Notes: generated by a model not told the origin, from the letters alone. A DNA stretch of 5,878 bases from Hyphomicrobiales bacterium (GCA_015654965.1 JAATGD010000035.1:1-5878); one strand, 5' to 3'. Shown: positions 1 to 5,878, numbered from the stretch's first letter. Translations and numbers: made by a program.

Positions 1-2
1 CT

Positions 3-914
3 GGTGGATATGAGCGGACGGGTTCGGTGCGGGATGCATCGGGCGCGGCGAATGCCGCTTTCGTTCTGCCGCGCTATATGCGCAAGCCGTTCCGCTTTGT
101 CGTGCGGCTGTTCGGGGGTGGCGTCACGATCCCGCGTCATGTCGGCACCATTGGCATGCTTGGTTTTTTCAGCGCAACCGGGCTCTATGGCATGGTTGTT
201 GGCGGTCACACGCAGGACGTGGTCAAGACCATGGCTTCGACCTTTGGTCTGGCGATTGAGGATGTTCGCGTCGTTGGCAATCACGAGACGTCGGATATCG
301 ATATTCTTGGCCAGCTTGGCCTTGACGGTGAAACCTCGCTGGTGGGGTTGAGCGCGGAATCTGCGCGTGAAACCATTGCGCAATTGCCCTGGGTCGAGAG
401 TGCCGAAGTGCGCAAGGTCTATCCGAACACATTACAGATTTCGCTCAATGAGCGTCAGGCTTTCGCTATCTGGCAGAATGGAAGCGAATTGTCGTTGATC
501 GATGCGAATGGCGATACCATCGTTCCGTTCCGTGCCGGTCGTTATGACGCCTTGCCGCTGGTTGTCGGCAATGGTGCTGAAAAGCGCGTCAAGGGTTTTG
601 TCGCGGAAGTTTCCAGTTACCCGACAGTTGCGGGCAAGGTGCGCGCTTATATCCGCGTGGCGGACCGTCGCTGGGATTTGCTGCTGGATAATGGCGTGCG
701 GGTCATGCTGCCGGAAAATGAGCCGCTGGCGGCGCTGGCCCTGCTTGAGAAGATCGAGAGCAAGGATCACCTGTTCTCCCGCGATATTCTGGCGGTGGAC
801 CTCCGGCTGGAGGATCGGGTGACGGTGCAACTGACGGAAAGCGGTATGAAGCAACGTCAGGAGTTTCTGGCGGCGCGAAAGAAAGAATTGGCCCGGACGG
901 GGAAACGCGTATGA
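3..914 (+). CDS. ftsQ: Cell division protein FtsQ, 5' partial
   Basis: FtsQ is a bitopic inner-membrane divisome protein that links cytoplasmic FtsZ/FtsA assembly to the periplasmic septal synthesis proteins (FtsB, FtsL, FtsW, FtsI). The reading frame is open to the left edge of the window, so the true start is probably outside it; the first in-frame start visible is GTG at 27. Counting from that GTG, there is a basic cytoplasmic segment (about 1-37), one hydrophobic membrane span (about 38-60, rich in Gly, Met, Phe), a POTRA-type domain (about 75-143, containing DVRVVGN and LPWVESAEVRKVYPNTL), and a beta-rich FtsQ domain to residue 295. LPWV...V.K.YP..L is the usual POTRA ending of the FtsQ/DivIB family. 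The 3' end overlaps ftsA by four bases (ATGA), which implies translational coupling. The tail is lysine/arginine-rich. The identification is firm; only the N-terminus is missing. Confidence 0.95.
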   Translation, partial: GGYERTGSVRDASGAANAAFVLPRYMRKPFRFVVRLFGGGVTIPRHVGTIGMLGFFSATGLYGMVVGGHTQDVVKTMASTFGLAIEDVRVVGNHETSDIDILGQLGLDGETSLVGLSAESARETIAQLPWVESAEVRKVYPNTLQISLNERQAFAIWQNGSELSLIDANGDTIVPFRAGRYDALPLVVGNGAEKRVKGFVAEVSSYPTVAGKVRAYIRVADRRWDLLLDNGVRVMLPENEPLAALALLEKIESKDHLFSRDILAVDLRLEDRVTVQLTESGMKQRQEFLAARKKELARTGKRV

Positions 915-2236
915 GTATTCTGGGCGGAAATGGTTCATCACAGAATGGAACTTCAGGGCGCAAGGTGCGCCTCTTGACGGTTCTGGACGTTGGCTCAAGC
1001 AAGGTTTCCTGCGTGATCGCACGGTTGCGCCCGCATGAGGGTGGCGCTGCTTTGCTTCCCGGACGCACGCATCGCATGGAAGTGCTTGGTATCGGCCATC
1101 AGCGCTCGCGTGGCGTGAAATCCGGCGTGATCATCGATCTCGATGCGGCCGAACAGTCGATCCGTCTGGCGGTTGATGCCGCCGAGCGCATGGCGGGCCT
1201 TACGGTTGAAAGCCTGATCGTCAATATTTCCGCAGGACGCCTGAAGAGCGAAACCTTTAGCGCAAGCGTCAATCTTGGTGGGCATGAGGCAGAGCAGACG
1301 GATATTCGCCGTGTTCTGGCAGCAGGCGCCAAACAGGCTTTGGCCTCCGAACGCCATCTCGTGCATTCGCTGCCCATAGGCTATACGCTTGATGGCGAGC
1401 GCGGTATTCGCGATCCGCTCGGCATGCTCGGCGATACGCTGGGCGTCGATATGCATGTGTTGACGGCAGATAGCGCGCCCTTGCGCAATCTGGAACTCTG
1501 CATCAATCGCTGCCATCTTTCGGTCGAGGCGATTGTCGCTACCCCCTATGCAAGCGGGCTTGCGGCGCTGGTTGGTGACGAAGCGGAAATGGGTGCAGCC
1601 TGCATCGATATGGGCGGCGGCACGACGACGATTTCCGTCTTTTCCGAAGGCAAGTTCATTCACGCCGATGCGGTTGCCATCGGCGGCAATCACGTCACCA
1701 TGGATGTGGCGCGCGGTTTCTCGACACGCATGGAAGACGCGGAACGTATGAAGGTCATGTATGGCACGGCGTTGCCGAGTGCTGCCGACGACCGTGACCT
1801 GATTTCGGTGTCGCCCATTGGCGATGATGAACGTGACGTGCCCAACCAGTATCCGCGCTCGGTCTTGACGCGGATCATCCGGGCGCGCGTGGAAGAAACA
1901 CTCGAACTGGTGCGCGACAGGCTCAACCAGTCGGGTCTTGGACATATTGTCGGTAAACGTGTGGTCCTGACGGGTGGCGCAAGCCAGTTGCCGGGCATGC
2001 CGGAAGCGGCCAGACGAATATTGGCAAGGAATGTACGAATTGGGCGACCGCTCGGTATAGCGGGTCTGCCTGAGGCGGCTAAGGGGGCCGCTTTCGCCGC
2101 AACGGTCGGACTTTTGATCTACCAGCAGGTCGCGGGGATCGAGGAGCGGTCGGTGAAAGCAGCTTCCTCCGGTCTGATGACTGGAACAGGAGGGCGCATT
2201 CAACGCGTCGGCCAATGGCTGAGAGAGAGTTTTTGA
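911..2236 (+). CDS. ftsA: Cell division protein FtsA, actin-like FtsZ membrane anchor
   Basis: FtsA is an actin/Hsp70-fold ATPase that binds the C-terminal tail of FtsZ and tethers the ring to the inner membrane, and it helps recruit later divisome proteins. The 441-residue protein shows the expected motifs in order: phosphate-1 loop LDVGSSKVSCVIA (25-37), the FtsA-specific 1C/SHS2 region (roughly 98-180), phosphate-2 loop CIDMGGGTTTISVF (231-244), and adenosine motif VVLTGGASQLPGM (351-363). It ends in an amphipathic membrane-targeting helix (RIQRVGQWLRESF, 429-441) that closely resembles the known C-terminal anchor of FtsA. The length is slightly above that of E. coli FtsA (420). The start ATG overlaps the ftsQ stop, with a GGGGAAA stretch just upstream as a modest ribosome binding site. 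No motif is missing or broken. Confidence 0.98.
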   Translation: MSILGGNGSSQNGTSGRKVRLLTVLDVGSSKVSCVIARLRPHEGGAALLPGRTHRMEVLGIGHQRSRGVKSGVIIDLDAAEQSIRLAVDAAERMAGLTVESLIVNISAGRLKSETFSASVNLGGHEAEQTDIRRVLAAGAKQALASERHLVHSLPIGYTLDGERGIRDPLGMLGDTLGVDMHVLTADSAPLRNLELCINRCHLSVEAIVATPYASGLAALVGDEAEMGAACIDMGGGTTTISVFSEGKFIHADAVAIGGNHVTMDVARGFSTRMEDAERMKVMYGTALPSAADDRDLISVSPIGDDERDVPNQYPRSVLTRIIRARVEETLELVRDRLNQSGLGHIVGKRVVLTGGASQLPGMPEAARRILARNVRIGRPLGIAGLPEAAKGAAFAATVGLLIYQQVAGIEERSVKAASSGLMTGTGGRIQRVGQWLRESF

Positions 2237-2302
2237 GTAATCGACCATTGCGTAAGTTGTTGAAGTTTTCGGGGCGTGACCATCTGGGTAATCACTAATT
2301 TT

Positions 2303-2323
2303 CACCGCGGCGGCGAAGCGGTG
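2303..2323 (+). promoter_or_regulatory. Small hairpin in the ftsZ leader
   Basis: CACCGC (2303-2308) and GCGGTG (2318-2323) form a 6-bp GC-rich stem with a 9-base loop. It ends ten bases before the ribosome binding site of ftsZ. No T-run follows, so it is not a terminator. It may affect mRNA stability or translation of ftsZ, or be incidental. It lies in the 113-base ftsA-ftsZ gap, where I could not find a convincing -35/-10 pair; ftsZ may be read from upstream, from a promoter inside ftsA, or from one not recognisable by eye. Confidence 0.35.
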
Positions 2324-2332
2324 TCGGACTTC

Positions 2333-2346
2333 AAGAGGAACAAGGA
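2333..2346 (+). promoter_or_regulatory. Ribosome binding site of ftsZ
   Basis: AAGAGGAA (2333-2340) lies nine bases before the ATG at 2350, and a second purine run AAGGA (2342-2346) lies three bases before it. The first has the better spacing. This is the clearest Shine-Dalgarno in the window, fitting the high protein level that FtsZ needs, and it supports the start at 2350. Confidence 0.75.
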
Positions 2347-2349
2347 CCT

Positions 2350-4002
2350 ATGACAATCAATCTGCAAAAGCCAGATATCACCGAGCTCAAGCCCCGCATC
2401 ACCGTATTTGGTGTTGGCGGTGGCGGCGGCAACGCGGTCAACAACATGATCAATGCCGGTTTGCGCGGCGTGGATTTCGTGGTGGCCAACACCGACGCCC
2501 AGGCTTTGACCATGTCAAAGTCCGATCGCATCATTCAGCTTGGCGCTGCCGTGACCGAAGGTCTGGGCGCAGGTTCGCAGCCCGAAGTCGGTCGCGCAGC
2601 CGCTGAAGAATGCATCGACGAGATCGTCGATCACCTGAACGGCACCCATATGTGCTTCGTGACCGCCGGCATGGGCGGCGGTACGGGTACGGGTGCGGCT
2701 CCTGTCGTGGCGCGTGCAGCACGCGAACGCGGCATCCTGACGGTTGGCGTCGTGACCAAGCCTTTCCATTTTGAAGGCGGTCGCCGCATGAAAACGGCGG
2801 ATCAGGGCATCGAAGACCTTCAGAAGAATGTCGATACACTTATCGTCATTCCGAACCAGAACCTGTTCCGTATCGCCAATGACAAGACCACCTTTGCGGA
2901 CGCTTTCGCAATGGCCGATCAGGTGCTCTATTCGGGCGTTGCCTGCATTACCGACCTGATGGTCAAGGAAGGCCTCATCAATCTCGACTTTGCTGACGTT
3001 CGTTCAGTGATGCGCGAAATGGGCAAGGCCATGATGGGTACGGGTGAAGCTTCCGGCGAAGGCCGCGCAATGGCGGCAGCCGAAGCTGCCATCGCCAATC
3101 CGCTTCTCGATGAAACCTCGATGCGGGGTGCCAAGGGCCTGTTGATCTCGATCACCGGCGGCCGTGACATGACGCTGTTTGAAGTCGATGAAGCTGCGAC
3201 CCGCATCCGCGAAGAAGTCGATCCGGAAGCAAATATCATTCTTGGCGCGACGTTTGACGAAGGTCTTGAAGGCGTTATCCGTGTATCCGTCGTTGCCACC
3301 GGCATCGACAAGCTGCAAGGAGATGCGGCGCCTGCGCCGCTCGAATTTCGCCAGTCGGTGAAGCCAGCCACGCAGAACAAACCGATGGCTCCTCACGGTG
3401 CCCTGCGTCCGCCGCATATGGAACAGCCGCGGCAGGCAGCTCCGGTCGCGCAGACGGCACCAGCTGCTGAAGCTGAAACGCCTGTTGCACCTGTTGCGAG
3501 CGCACAGCCGGATTTCCGCCCGGAAAGCCGTATTTTCCAGGCTCCCGCTCCGGAAGCATTTGAGCAGATACCTGTTGCACGTGCCCCTCAGCCCGTGCAG
3601 CCGCAGGTGCAGGTGCAGCCCGAACAGGCCCGTGATCCGCGTCCTGCACCACGCATGCCTGCCGTGTCCGACTTCCCGCCGGTCGCACAAGCTGAAATTG
3701 CCGCACGTCGCGCTCCGCAACAGCCCGTTCAGGAAGAGCGTAGCCCCAAGGGCCTGCTCAATCGCCTGATGGGTGGCCTGTCGCGTCGTGAAGAAGAACA
3801 GCAGCCTGCGGCCCGTCTTGAACCCGCGCAGCACCGCGAGCCGTCCATGCGTCAGCCGGAACGCCGTCCGTTGCCGCAGGAATCGTCGATCTATGCACCG
3901 CGTCGCGGCCAGCTTGACGATCAGGGCCGTCCGCAGCCGCGTGCGGCATCGGAAGAAGAGCAACTCGAAATTCCGGCCTTCCTGCGCCGCCAGTCGAACT
4001 AA
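2350..4002 (+). CDS. ftsZ: Cell division protein FtsZ, tubulin-like GTPase with long C-terminal linker
   Basis: FtsZ is the tubulin-like GTPase that polymerises at midcell into the ring on which the divisome is built. The 550-residue protein has the N-terminal glycine loop (FGVGGGGGNAVN, 20-31), the tubulin signature GGGTGTG (109-115), and the T7 loop NLDFADV with the catalytic aspartates D213 and D216. The GTPase fold ends near residue 320. Next comes a low-complexity linker of about 215 residues rich in Pro, Gln, Ala and Arg, far longer than the roughly 50-residue linker of E. coli but usual for Alphaproteobacteria. The C-terminal peptide LEIPAFLRRQSN (539-550) matches the conserved tail that binds FtsA and other partners. 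Within the linker, residues 465-483 (GLLNRLMGGLSRR plus acidic flank) look like a short amphipathic helix. The start is fixed by the strong ribosome binding site and the typical N-terminus. A terminator follows 20 bases after the stop. Confidence 0.99.
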   Translation: MTINLQKPDITELKPRITVFGVGGGGGNAVNNMINAGLRGVDFVVANTDAQALTMSKSDRIIQLGAAVTEGLGAGSQPEVGRAAAEECIDEIVDHLNGTHMCFVTAGMGGGTGTGAAPVVARAARERGILTVGVVTKPFHFEGGRRMKTADQGIEDLQKNVDTLIVIPNQNLFRIANDKTTFADAFAMADQVLYSGVACITDLMVKEGLINLDFADVRSVMREMGKAMMGTGEASGEGRAMAAAEAAIANPLLDETSMRGAKGLLISITGGRDMTLFEVDEAATRIREEVDPEANIILGATFDEGLEGVIRVSVVATGIDKLQGDAAPAPLEFRQSVKPATQNKPMAPHGALRPPHMEQPRQAAPVAQTAPAAEAETPVAPVASAQPDFRPESRIFQAPAPEAFEQIPVARAPQPVQPQVQVQPEQARDPRPAPRMPAVSDFPPVAQAEIAARRAPQQPVQEERSPKGLLNRLMGGLSRREEEQQPAARLEPAQHREPSMRQPERRPLPQESSIYAPRRGQLDDQGRPQPRAASEEEQLEIPAFLRRQSN

Positions 4003-4022
4003 GCTTTTTACAATGCAAATTG

Positions 4023-4056
4023 AAAAGCCCGTCTCATCTGAGGCGGGCTTTTGCGT
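4023..4056 (+). terminator. Intrinsic terminator after ftsZ
   Basis: AAAAGCCCGTCTC (4023-4035) pairs with GAGGCGGGCTTTT (4040-4052), giving a 13-bp stem with a single U-G wobble and a 4-base loop. The CGGGCTTTT arm supplies the T-run, with further T residues at 4055-4057. It begins 20 bases after the ftsZ stop codon. It should end the ftsQ-ftsA-ftsZ transcript, so lpxC probably needs its own promoter. The A-tract on the 5' side makes the structure partly bidirectional in form, but there is no gene arriving from the other side. Confidence 0.9.
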
Positions 4057-4124
4057 TTATGAACTGTAAAAAAGCGTGATTTTGATGTAAGCGCGGGCAA
4101 TATTATTTTAAGATCGGGTTGTGG

Positions 4125-4129
4125 GACTC
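4125..4129. promoter_or_regulatory. GANTC (CcrM methylation) site upstream of lpxC
   Basis: GACTC at 4125-4129 matches GANTC, the target of the cell-cycle methyltransferase CcrM that is general in Hyphomicrobiales and Caulobacterales. It lies about 150 bases before the lpxC start and directly beside the dyad at 4131. The sequence match is certain; a regulatory role is inference, since a 5-base site occurs often by chance. Confidence 0.35.
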
Positions 4130-4130
4130 T

Positions 4131-4146
4131 CACACAAGTTTGTGTG
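4131..4146. repeat. Perfect 7-2-7 inverted repeat, upstream of lpxC (dyad 1)
   Basis: CACACAAGTTTGTGTG has perfect 7-base arms around a GT centre. CTTTTT follows at 4147-4152, so as RNA it would be an AT-rich hairpin with a short T-run, similar to a weak terminator or attenuator. As DNA it has the form of an operator for a dimeric regulator. It is 145 bases upstream of the preferred lpxC start. The sequence alone does not decide between the two readings. Confidence 0.6.
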
Positions 4147-4157
4147 CTTTTTCCTTG

Positions 4158-4187
4158 CTTGTCGTCAATTTCGCCATATCTAGAGAT
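4158..4187 (+). promoter_or_regulatory. Weak candidate promoter for lpxC
   Basis: CTTGTC (4158-4163) could serve as an alphaproteobacterial -35 (usual CTTGAC), with TAGAGA at 4181-4186 as a poor -10 after 17 bases. A promoter is expected somewhere between the ftsZ terminator and lpxC. A second weak option is TTGATG (4082-4087) with TATTTT (4104-4109), 16 bases apart. Neither is a good match, so this is only a guess at position. Confidence 0.25.
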
Positions 4188-4190
4188 ATG
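4175..4190. repeat. Perfect 7-2-7 inverted repeat, upstream of lpxC (dyad 2)
   Basis: CATATCTAGAGATATG has perfect 7-base arms around an AG centre. It has the same geometry as the dyad at 4131-4146, and the two centres are 44 bases apart. It overlaps the -10 of the candidate promoter at 4158-4187, where a bound repressor would block transcription. It could be an operator for an unknown regulator; no family is recognised from the half-site. Confidence 0.55.
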
Positions 4191-4266
4191 ATCACGCGAC
4201 GATGCAAGCAGGATGCTGTGTGTGCCTGAGCCTCTATCGCGGCTAGCCCGCACTTTTATGAAGATT

Positions 4267-4270
4267 GGAA
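4267..4270 (+). promoter_or_regulatory. Weak ribosome binding site deciding the lpxC start
   Basis: GGAA at 4267-4270 is five bases before GTG 4276. The in-frame ATG at 4258 has no Shine-Dalgarno (it is preceded by CGCACTTTT), and for the in-frame ATG at 4213 the AGCAGG run abuts the start codon, which is too close. This weakly favours GTG 4276, which the protein alignment logic also supports. Confidence 0.4.
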
Positions 4271-4275
4271 CTGTC

Positions 4276-5205
4276 GTGAGCGCTTATCAGAAAACTATCG
4301 GTCGTGCTGTGACCCTTTCAGGTGTGGGTGTTCATGGCGGTGCGATAGCGTCAGTGACCTTTCTTCCGGCAGATGCGGATACGGGTATCATCTTCCAGCG
4401 CTCTGATTTGAAGGAAAAGGCTGCTGAAATCCTGGCCCATGTTTCCCAGGTTGGCGCAACCGATCTTTGCACGTCCCTTGGAACCGGGGAGACAAGGATC
4501 AATACGGTCGAGCATCTCATGGCTGCGGTTTCAGCGCTTGGGATCGACAATCTGCTTATTGAGGTGGACGGGCCGGAAGTGCCGATTCTCGATGGCACAT
4601 CGGCGCGGTTTATCTCGGCTTTCGATGAAGTCGGTATCGTCACCCAGTCCGCAAAGCGTCATTTCATCCGCGTGCTCAAGACGGTGCGCGTCGAAGCTGG
4701 CGGCTCCTGGGGTGAGTTCCGTCCTTTTGCAGGTACTCGGTTTGAAGTCGAAATCGATTTTGAATGCCCGCTGATCGGACGTCAGAAATTTGCAAATGAG
4801 ATGAATGAAGCCGTTTTTCGTGAGCAGATATCGACTGCGCGGACTTTTGGCTTCATGAAGGATGTGGAGCGGCTTTGGGCCTCCGGTCATGCGCTGGGGT
4901 CTTCGCTTGATAATTCGCTGGTGATCAGTGACGACAATACGGTTATCAATCCGGGCGGCTTGCGCTTTCCTGATGAGTTCGTGCGTCACAAGACGCTCGA
5001 TGCCGTGGGTGATCTGGCGCTTGCGGGCCTGCCGTTTATCGGCTGCTTCCGGTCCTATCGCGGCGGGCACCGTCTCAACAGCGAAACGGTGAAGGCGCTT
5101 CTCTCGGACAAGACCGCTTTTGATATTGTCGAGGCGTCAGGTATTCAGCGCGATTCTGATTTTATCACTGTCAAGCCTGCTGTCTCAGCCCCTTGGGCAG
5201 TTTGA
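4276..5205 (+). CDS. lpxC: UDP-3-O-acyl-N-acetylglucosamine deacetylase LpxC
   Basis: LpxC is the cytoplasmic zinc amidase that removes the acetyl group from UDP-3-O-acyl-GlcNAc, the committed step of lipid A synthesis. With the GTG start the protein has 309 residues (E. coli 305), and the first motif GVGVH falls at 16-20, against GVGLH at 15-19 in E. coli. The zinc ligands are visible: H80 in NTVEH, and H238 and D242 in VRHKTLDAVGD. E79 and H265 (RGGH) fit the catalytic base and acid roles, and D246 is also present. ARTFGFM (188-194) and LDGTSA (105-110) are further family blocks. Longer starts (ATG 4258 or 4213) would add 6 or 21 residues with no family counterpart. The gene follows ftsZ as in many dcw clusters but is separated by a terminator. 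The hydrophobic C-terminus (AVSAPWAV) recalls the protease-recognised tail of E. coli LpxC. Confidence 0.97.
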   Translation: MSAYQKTIGRAVTLSGVGVHGGAIASVTFLPADADTGIIFQRSDLKEKAAEILAHVSQVGATDLCTSLGTGETRINTVEHLMAAVSALGIDNLLIEVDGPEVPILDGTSARFISAFDEVGIVTQSAKRHFIRVLKTVRVEAGGSWGEFRPFAGTRFEVEIDFECPLIGRQKFANEMNEAVFREQISTARTFGFMKDVERLWASGHALGSSLDNSLVISDDNTVINPGGLRFPDEFVRHKTLDAVGDLALAGLPFIGCFRSYRGGHRLNSETVKALLSDKTAFDIVEASGIQRDSDFITVKPAVSAPWAV

Positions 5206-5369
5206 TCCGTTTTCCTGTTTTTGCTCTATCCGGGAATAAAGCAGCGGGTAACTGTATGCGGCCATAATTGAGCCGTGTTCACCGGTTCAGCATGAAAATA
5301 TGAGTCGCTCGTCGTGGGTTTCCCTGAAAGGCTGGCGGCACAGCTTATGATATGTGAAGAAGCCACTCA

Positions 5370-5399
5370 TTGACGATTTCCGGCTGAAATCTGTTTATT
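5370..5399 (+). promoter_or_regulatory. Candidate sigma70-type promoter for bamD
   Basis: TTGACG (5370-5375) matches five of six -35 consensus bases, and TTTATT (5394-5399) matches four of six -10 bases, 18 bases apart. It would give bamD a leader of about 160 bases. It is the best -35/-10 pair in the gap, though by-eye promoter calls in alphaproteobacterial DNA are unreliable. Confidence 0.35.
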
Positions 5400-5551
5400 G
5401 AACATCTGGACGATCAGGCCCGCATGTGGTTTATGGACGGCTAAAATGGCGTTGGTTTTATTCAGATCATTGTCGAAATGTCGAATTTGGGTGGATGAAG
5501 CATTTCCGCAATGCTACAAGCCACGCTGCTTCAAACTGGAAATACGCTGCC

Positions 5552-5564
5552 AGAAGGCCGGAGA
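5552..5564 (+). promoter_or_regulatory. Ribosome binding site of bamD
   Basis: AGAAGG (5552-5557) and GGAGA (5560-5564) precede the ATG at 5569 by 11 and 4 bases. Together with the lipoprotein signal that begins at this ATG, they decide the start over the in-frame upstream candidates. Confidence 0.55.
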
Positions 5565-5568
5565 CCGC

Positions 5569-5878
5569 ATGACGAGCTTCAAATTCACGGGTGTGACGAA
5601 AACCGCGCTGTTGAGTGGCGCCCTTGCTGTTTTGATTCCACTCGCTGGTTGTGCCAGTAAGGACGACGATATCGATCTGACGAAATATGTCGAGACGATC
5701 GACCCTGCCGACAAGCTCTATAATGAAGGTCTGGCCAATCTGGATGCCGGACGCCTGAGCGAAGCCGCCAAGAAGTTTGCAGCCATCGATCGTCAGCACC
5801 CTTACACGGAATGGGCGCGCAAGGCGCTGGTGATGGCTGCCTTCACCAACTACCGTCAGGGCAAGTACGAAGAAGCGA
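5569..5878 (+). CDS. bamD: Outer membrane assembly lipoprotein BamD (ComL), 3' partial
   Basis: BamD is the TPR lipoprotein of the BAM complex, held on the inner face of the outer membrane, where it helps BamA insert beta-barrel proteins. The window shows the first 103 residues. A signal peptide with a basic start (K5, K11) and hydrophobic core (13-26) ends in the lipobox LAGC, with the lipidated cysteine at C28. Ala at +2 of the mature protein fits outer-membrane sorting. An acidic stretch (KDDDIDL) follows. TPR helices then begin at DPADKLYNEGLANLDAGRL, followed by F..ID..HPYTEWARKAL, the characteristic BamD/YfiO pattern, and a second repeat starting with YRQGKYEEA. The gene runs off the window. 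It follows lpxC on the same strand, so outer-membrane lipid and protein assembly genes are adjacent. A generic TPR lipoprotein is the only alternative, and the HPYTEWARKA block argues against it. Confidence 0.93.
   Translation, partial: MTSFKFTGVTKTALLSGALAVLIPLAGCASKDDDIDLTKYVETIDPADKLYNEGLANLDAGRLSEAAKKFAAIDRQHPYTEWARKALVMAAFTNYRQGKYEEA

Larger units (their letters stand above)
5206..5568. other. 363-base non-coding gap between lpxC and bamD
   Basis: No convincing gene lies here on either strand. No clear intrinsic terminator follows lpxC. Visible items are a GAGTC (GANTC-type) site at 5302-5306, a candidate promoter at 5370-5399, a direct repeat TGTCGAA at 5471-5477 and 5479-5485 (8-base period), and a small hairpin AGCATT/AATGCT at 5499-5515 with a 5-base loop. 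The bamD frame is open back to 5374, which allows longer starts (ATG 5446, GTG 5491), but the translated stretch is cysteine-rich, lacks family features and would bury the lipoprotein signal, so I treat it as untranslated. Confidence 0.6.

Noticed and set aside
27..29. GTG 27 as the true start of ftsQ
   Set aside because: The frame stays open to the left edge, no Shine-Dalgarno precedes the GTG, and a longer cytoplasmic N-terminus is common in alphaproteobacterial FtsQ, so I treat the gene as truncated by the window.
2257..2301. Promoter for ftsZ in the ftsA-ftsZ gap
   Set aside because: TTGAAG (2260-2265), GTAATC (2288-2293) and TAATTT (2296-2301) do not combine at acceptable spacing, so no specific promoter can be supported.
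995..2305. Long reverse-strand open frame of 436 codons across ftsA
   Set aside because: It is antisense to an unambiguous ftsA, its translation is rich in His, Arg and Cys with no recognisable domain, and long antisense frames are common opposite GC-rich genes.
3604..3618. Short tandem CAGGTG repeat in ftsZ
   Set aside because: Two copies only, explained by the Gln/Val-rich linker codons; not a meaningful repeat element.
3004..3963. Reverse-strand open frame of 319 codons across ftsZ
   Set aside because: It is a shadow of the ftsZ linker codons; Arg/Leu/Phe-rich translation without family features or ribosome binding site.
4108..4122. TTAA-N7-TTGT as a CtrA binding site
   Set aside because: Only the first half matches TTAA-N7-TTAA; the second half matches two of four bases, which is expected by chance.
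5467..5799. Reverse-strand open frame of 110 codons across the bamD start
   Set aside because: It lies antisense to the bamD lipoprotein signal and first TPR, and has no supporting motif or start signal.

Overview
The window is a stretch of the alphaproteobacterial division and cell wall (dcw) cluster. All genes are on the + strand: ftsQ (5' end cut off), ftsA, ftsZ, lpxC, and the first 310 bases of bamD/comL (3' end cut off). Three things point to Hyphomicrobiales, most likely the Brucella/Ochrobactrum group: the gene order, the very long Pro/Gln/Ala-rich linker of FtsZ, and the general feel of the proteins. This placement is judged by eye and was not tested by a search.

Bases 1-2236 hold ftsQ and ftsA, joined by a 4-base ATGA overlap, so the two are translationally coupled. 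A 113-base leader then leads into ftsZ (2350-4002), which has a strong ribosome binding site and a small hairpin upstream. A strong intrinsic terminator at 4023-4056 closes the division block. The next 220 bases form the lpxC upstream region. It holds two perfect 16-base dyads with 7-base arms and 2-base centres, one GANTC site, and a weak candidate promoter. lpxC itself is best started at GTG 4276. A 363-base gap (5206-5568) follows with a possible sigma70-type promoter, then the lipoprotein gene bamD.

Functionally, FtsZ builds the cytokinetic ring, FtsA anchors it to the inner membrane through a C-terminal amphipathic helix, and FtsQ links it to the periplasmic divisome. LpxC makes the committed step of lipid A synthesis, and BamD belongs to the outer-membrane protein assembly machine. 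The block therefore couples division with outer-membrane growth. I see no mobile element, CRISPR array, tRNA, rRNA or novel defence or biosynthetic system. The points most worth a second look are the paired dyads before lpxC and a possible amphipathic helix inside the FtsZ linker.
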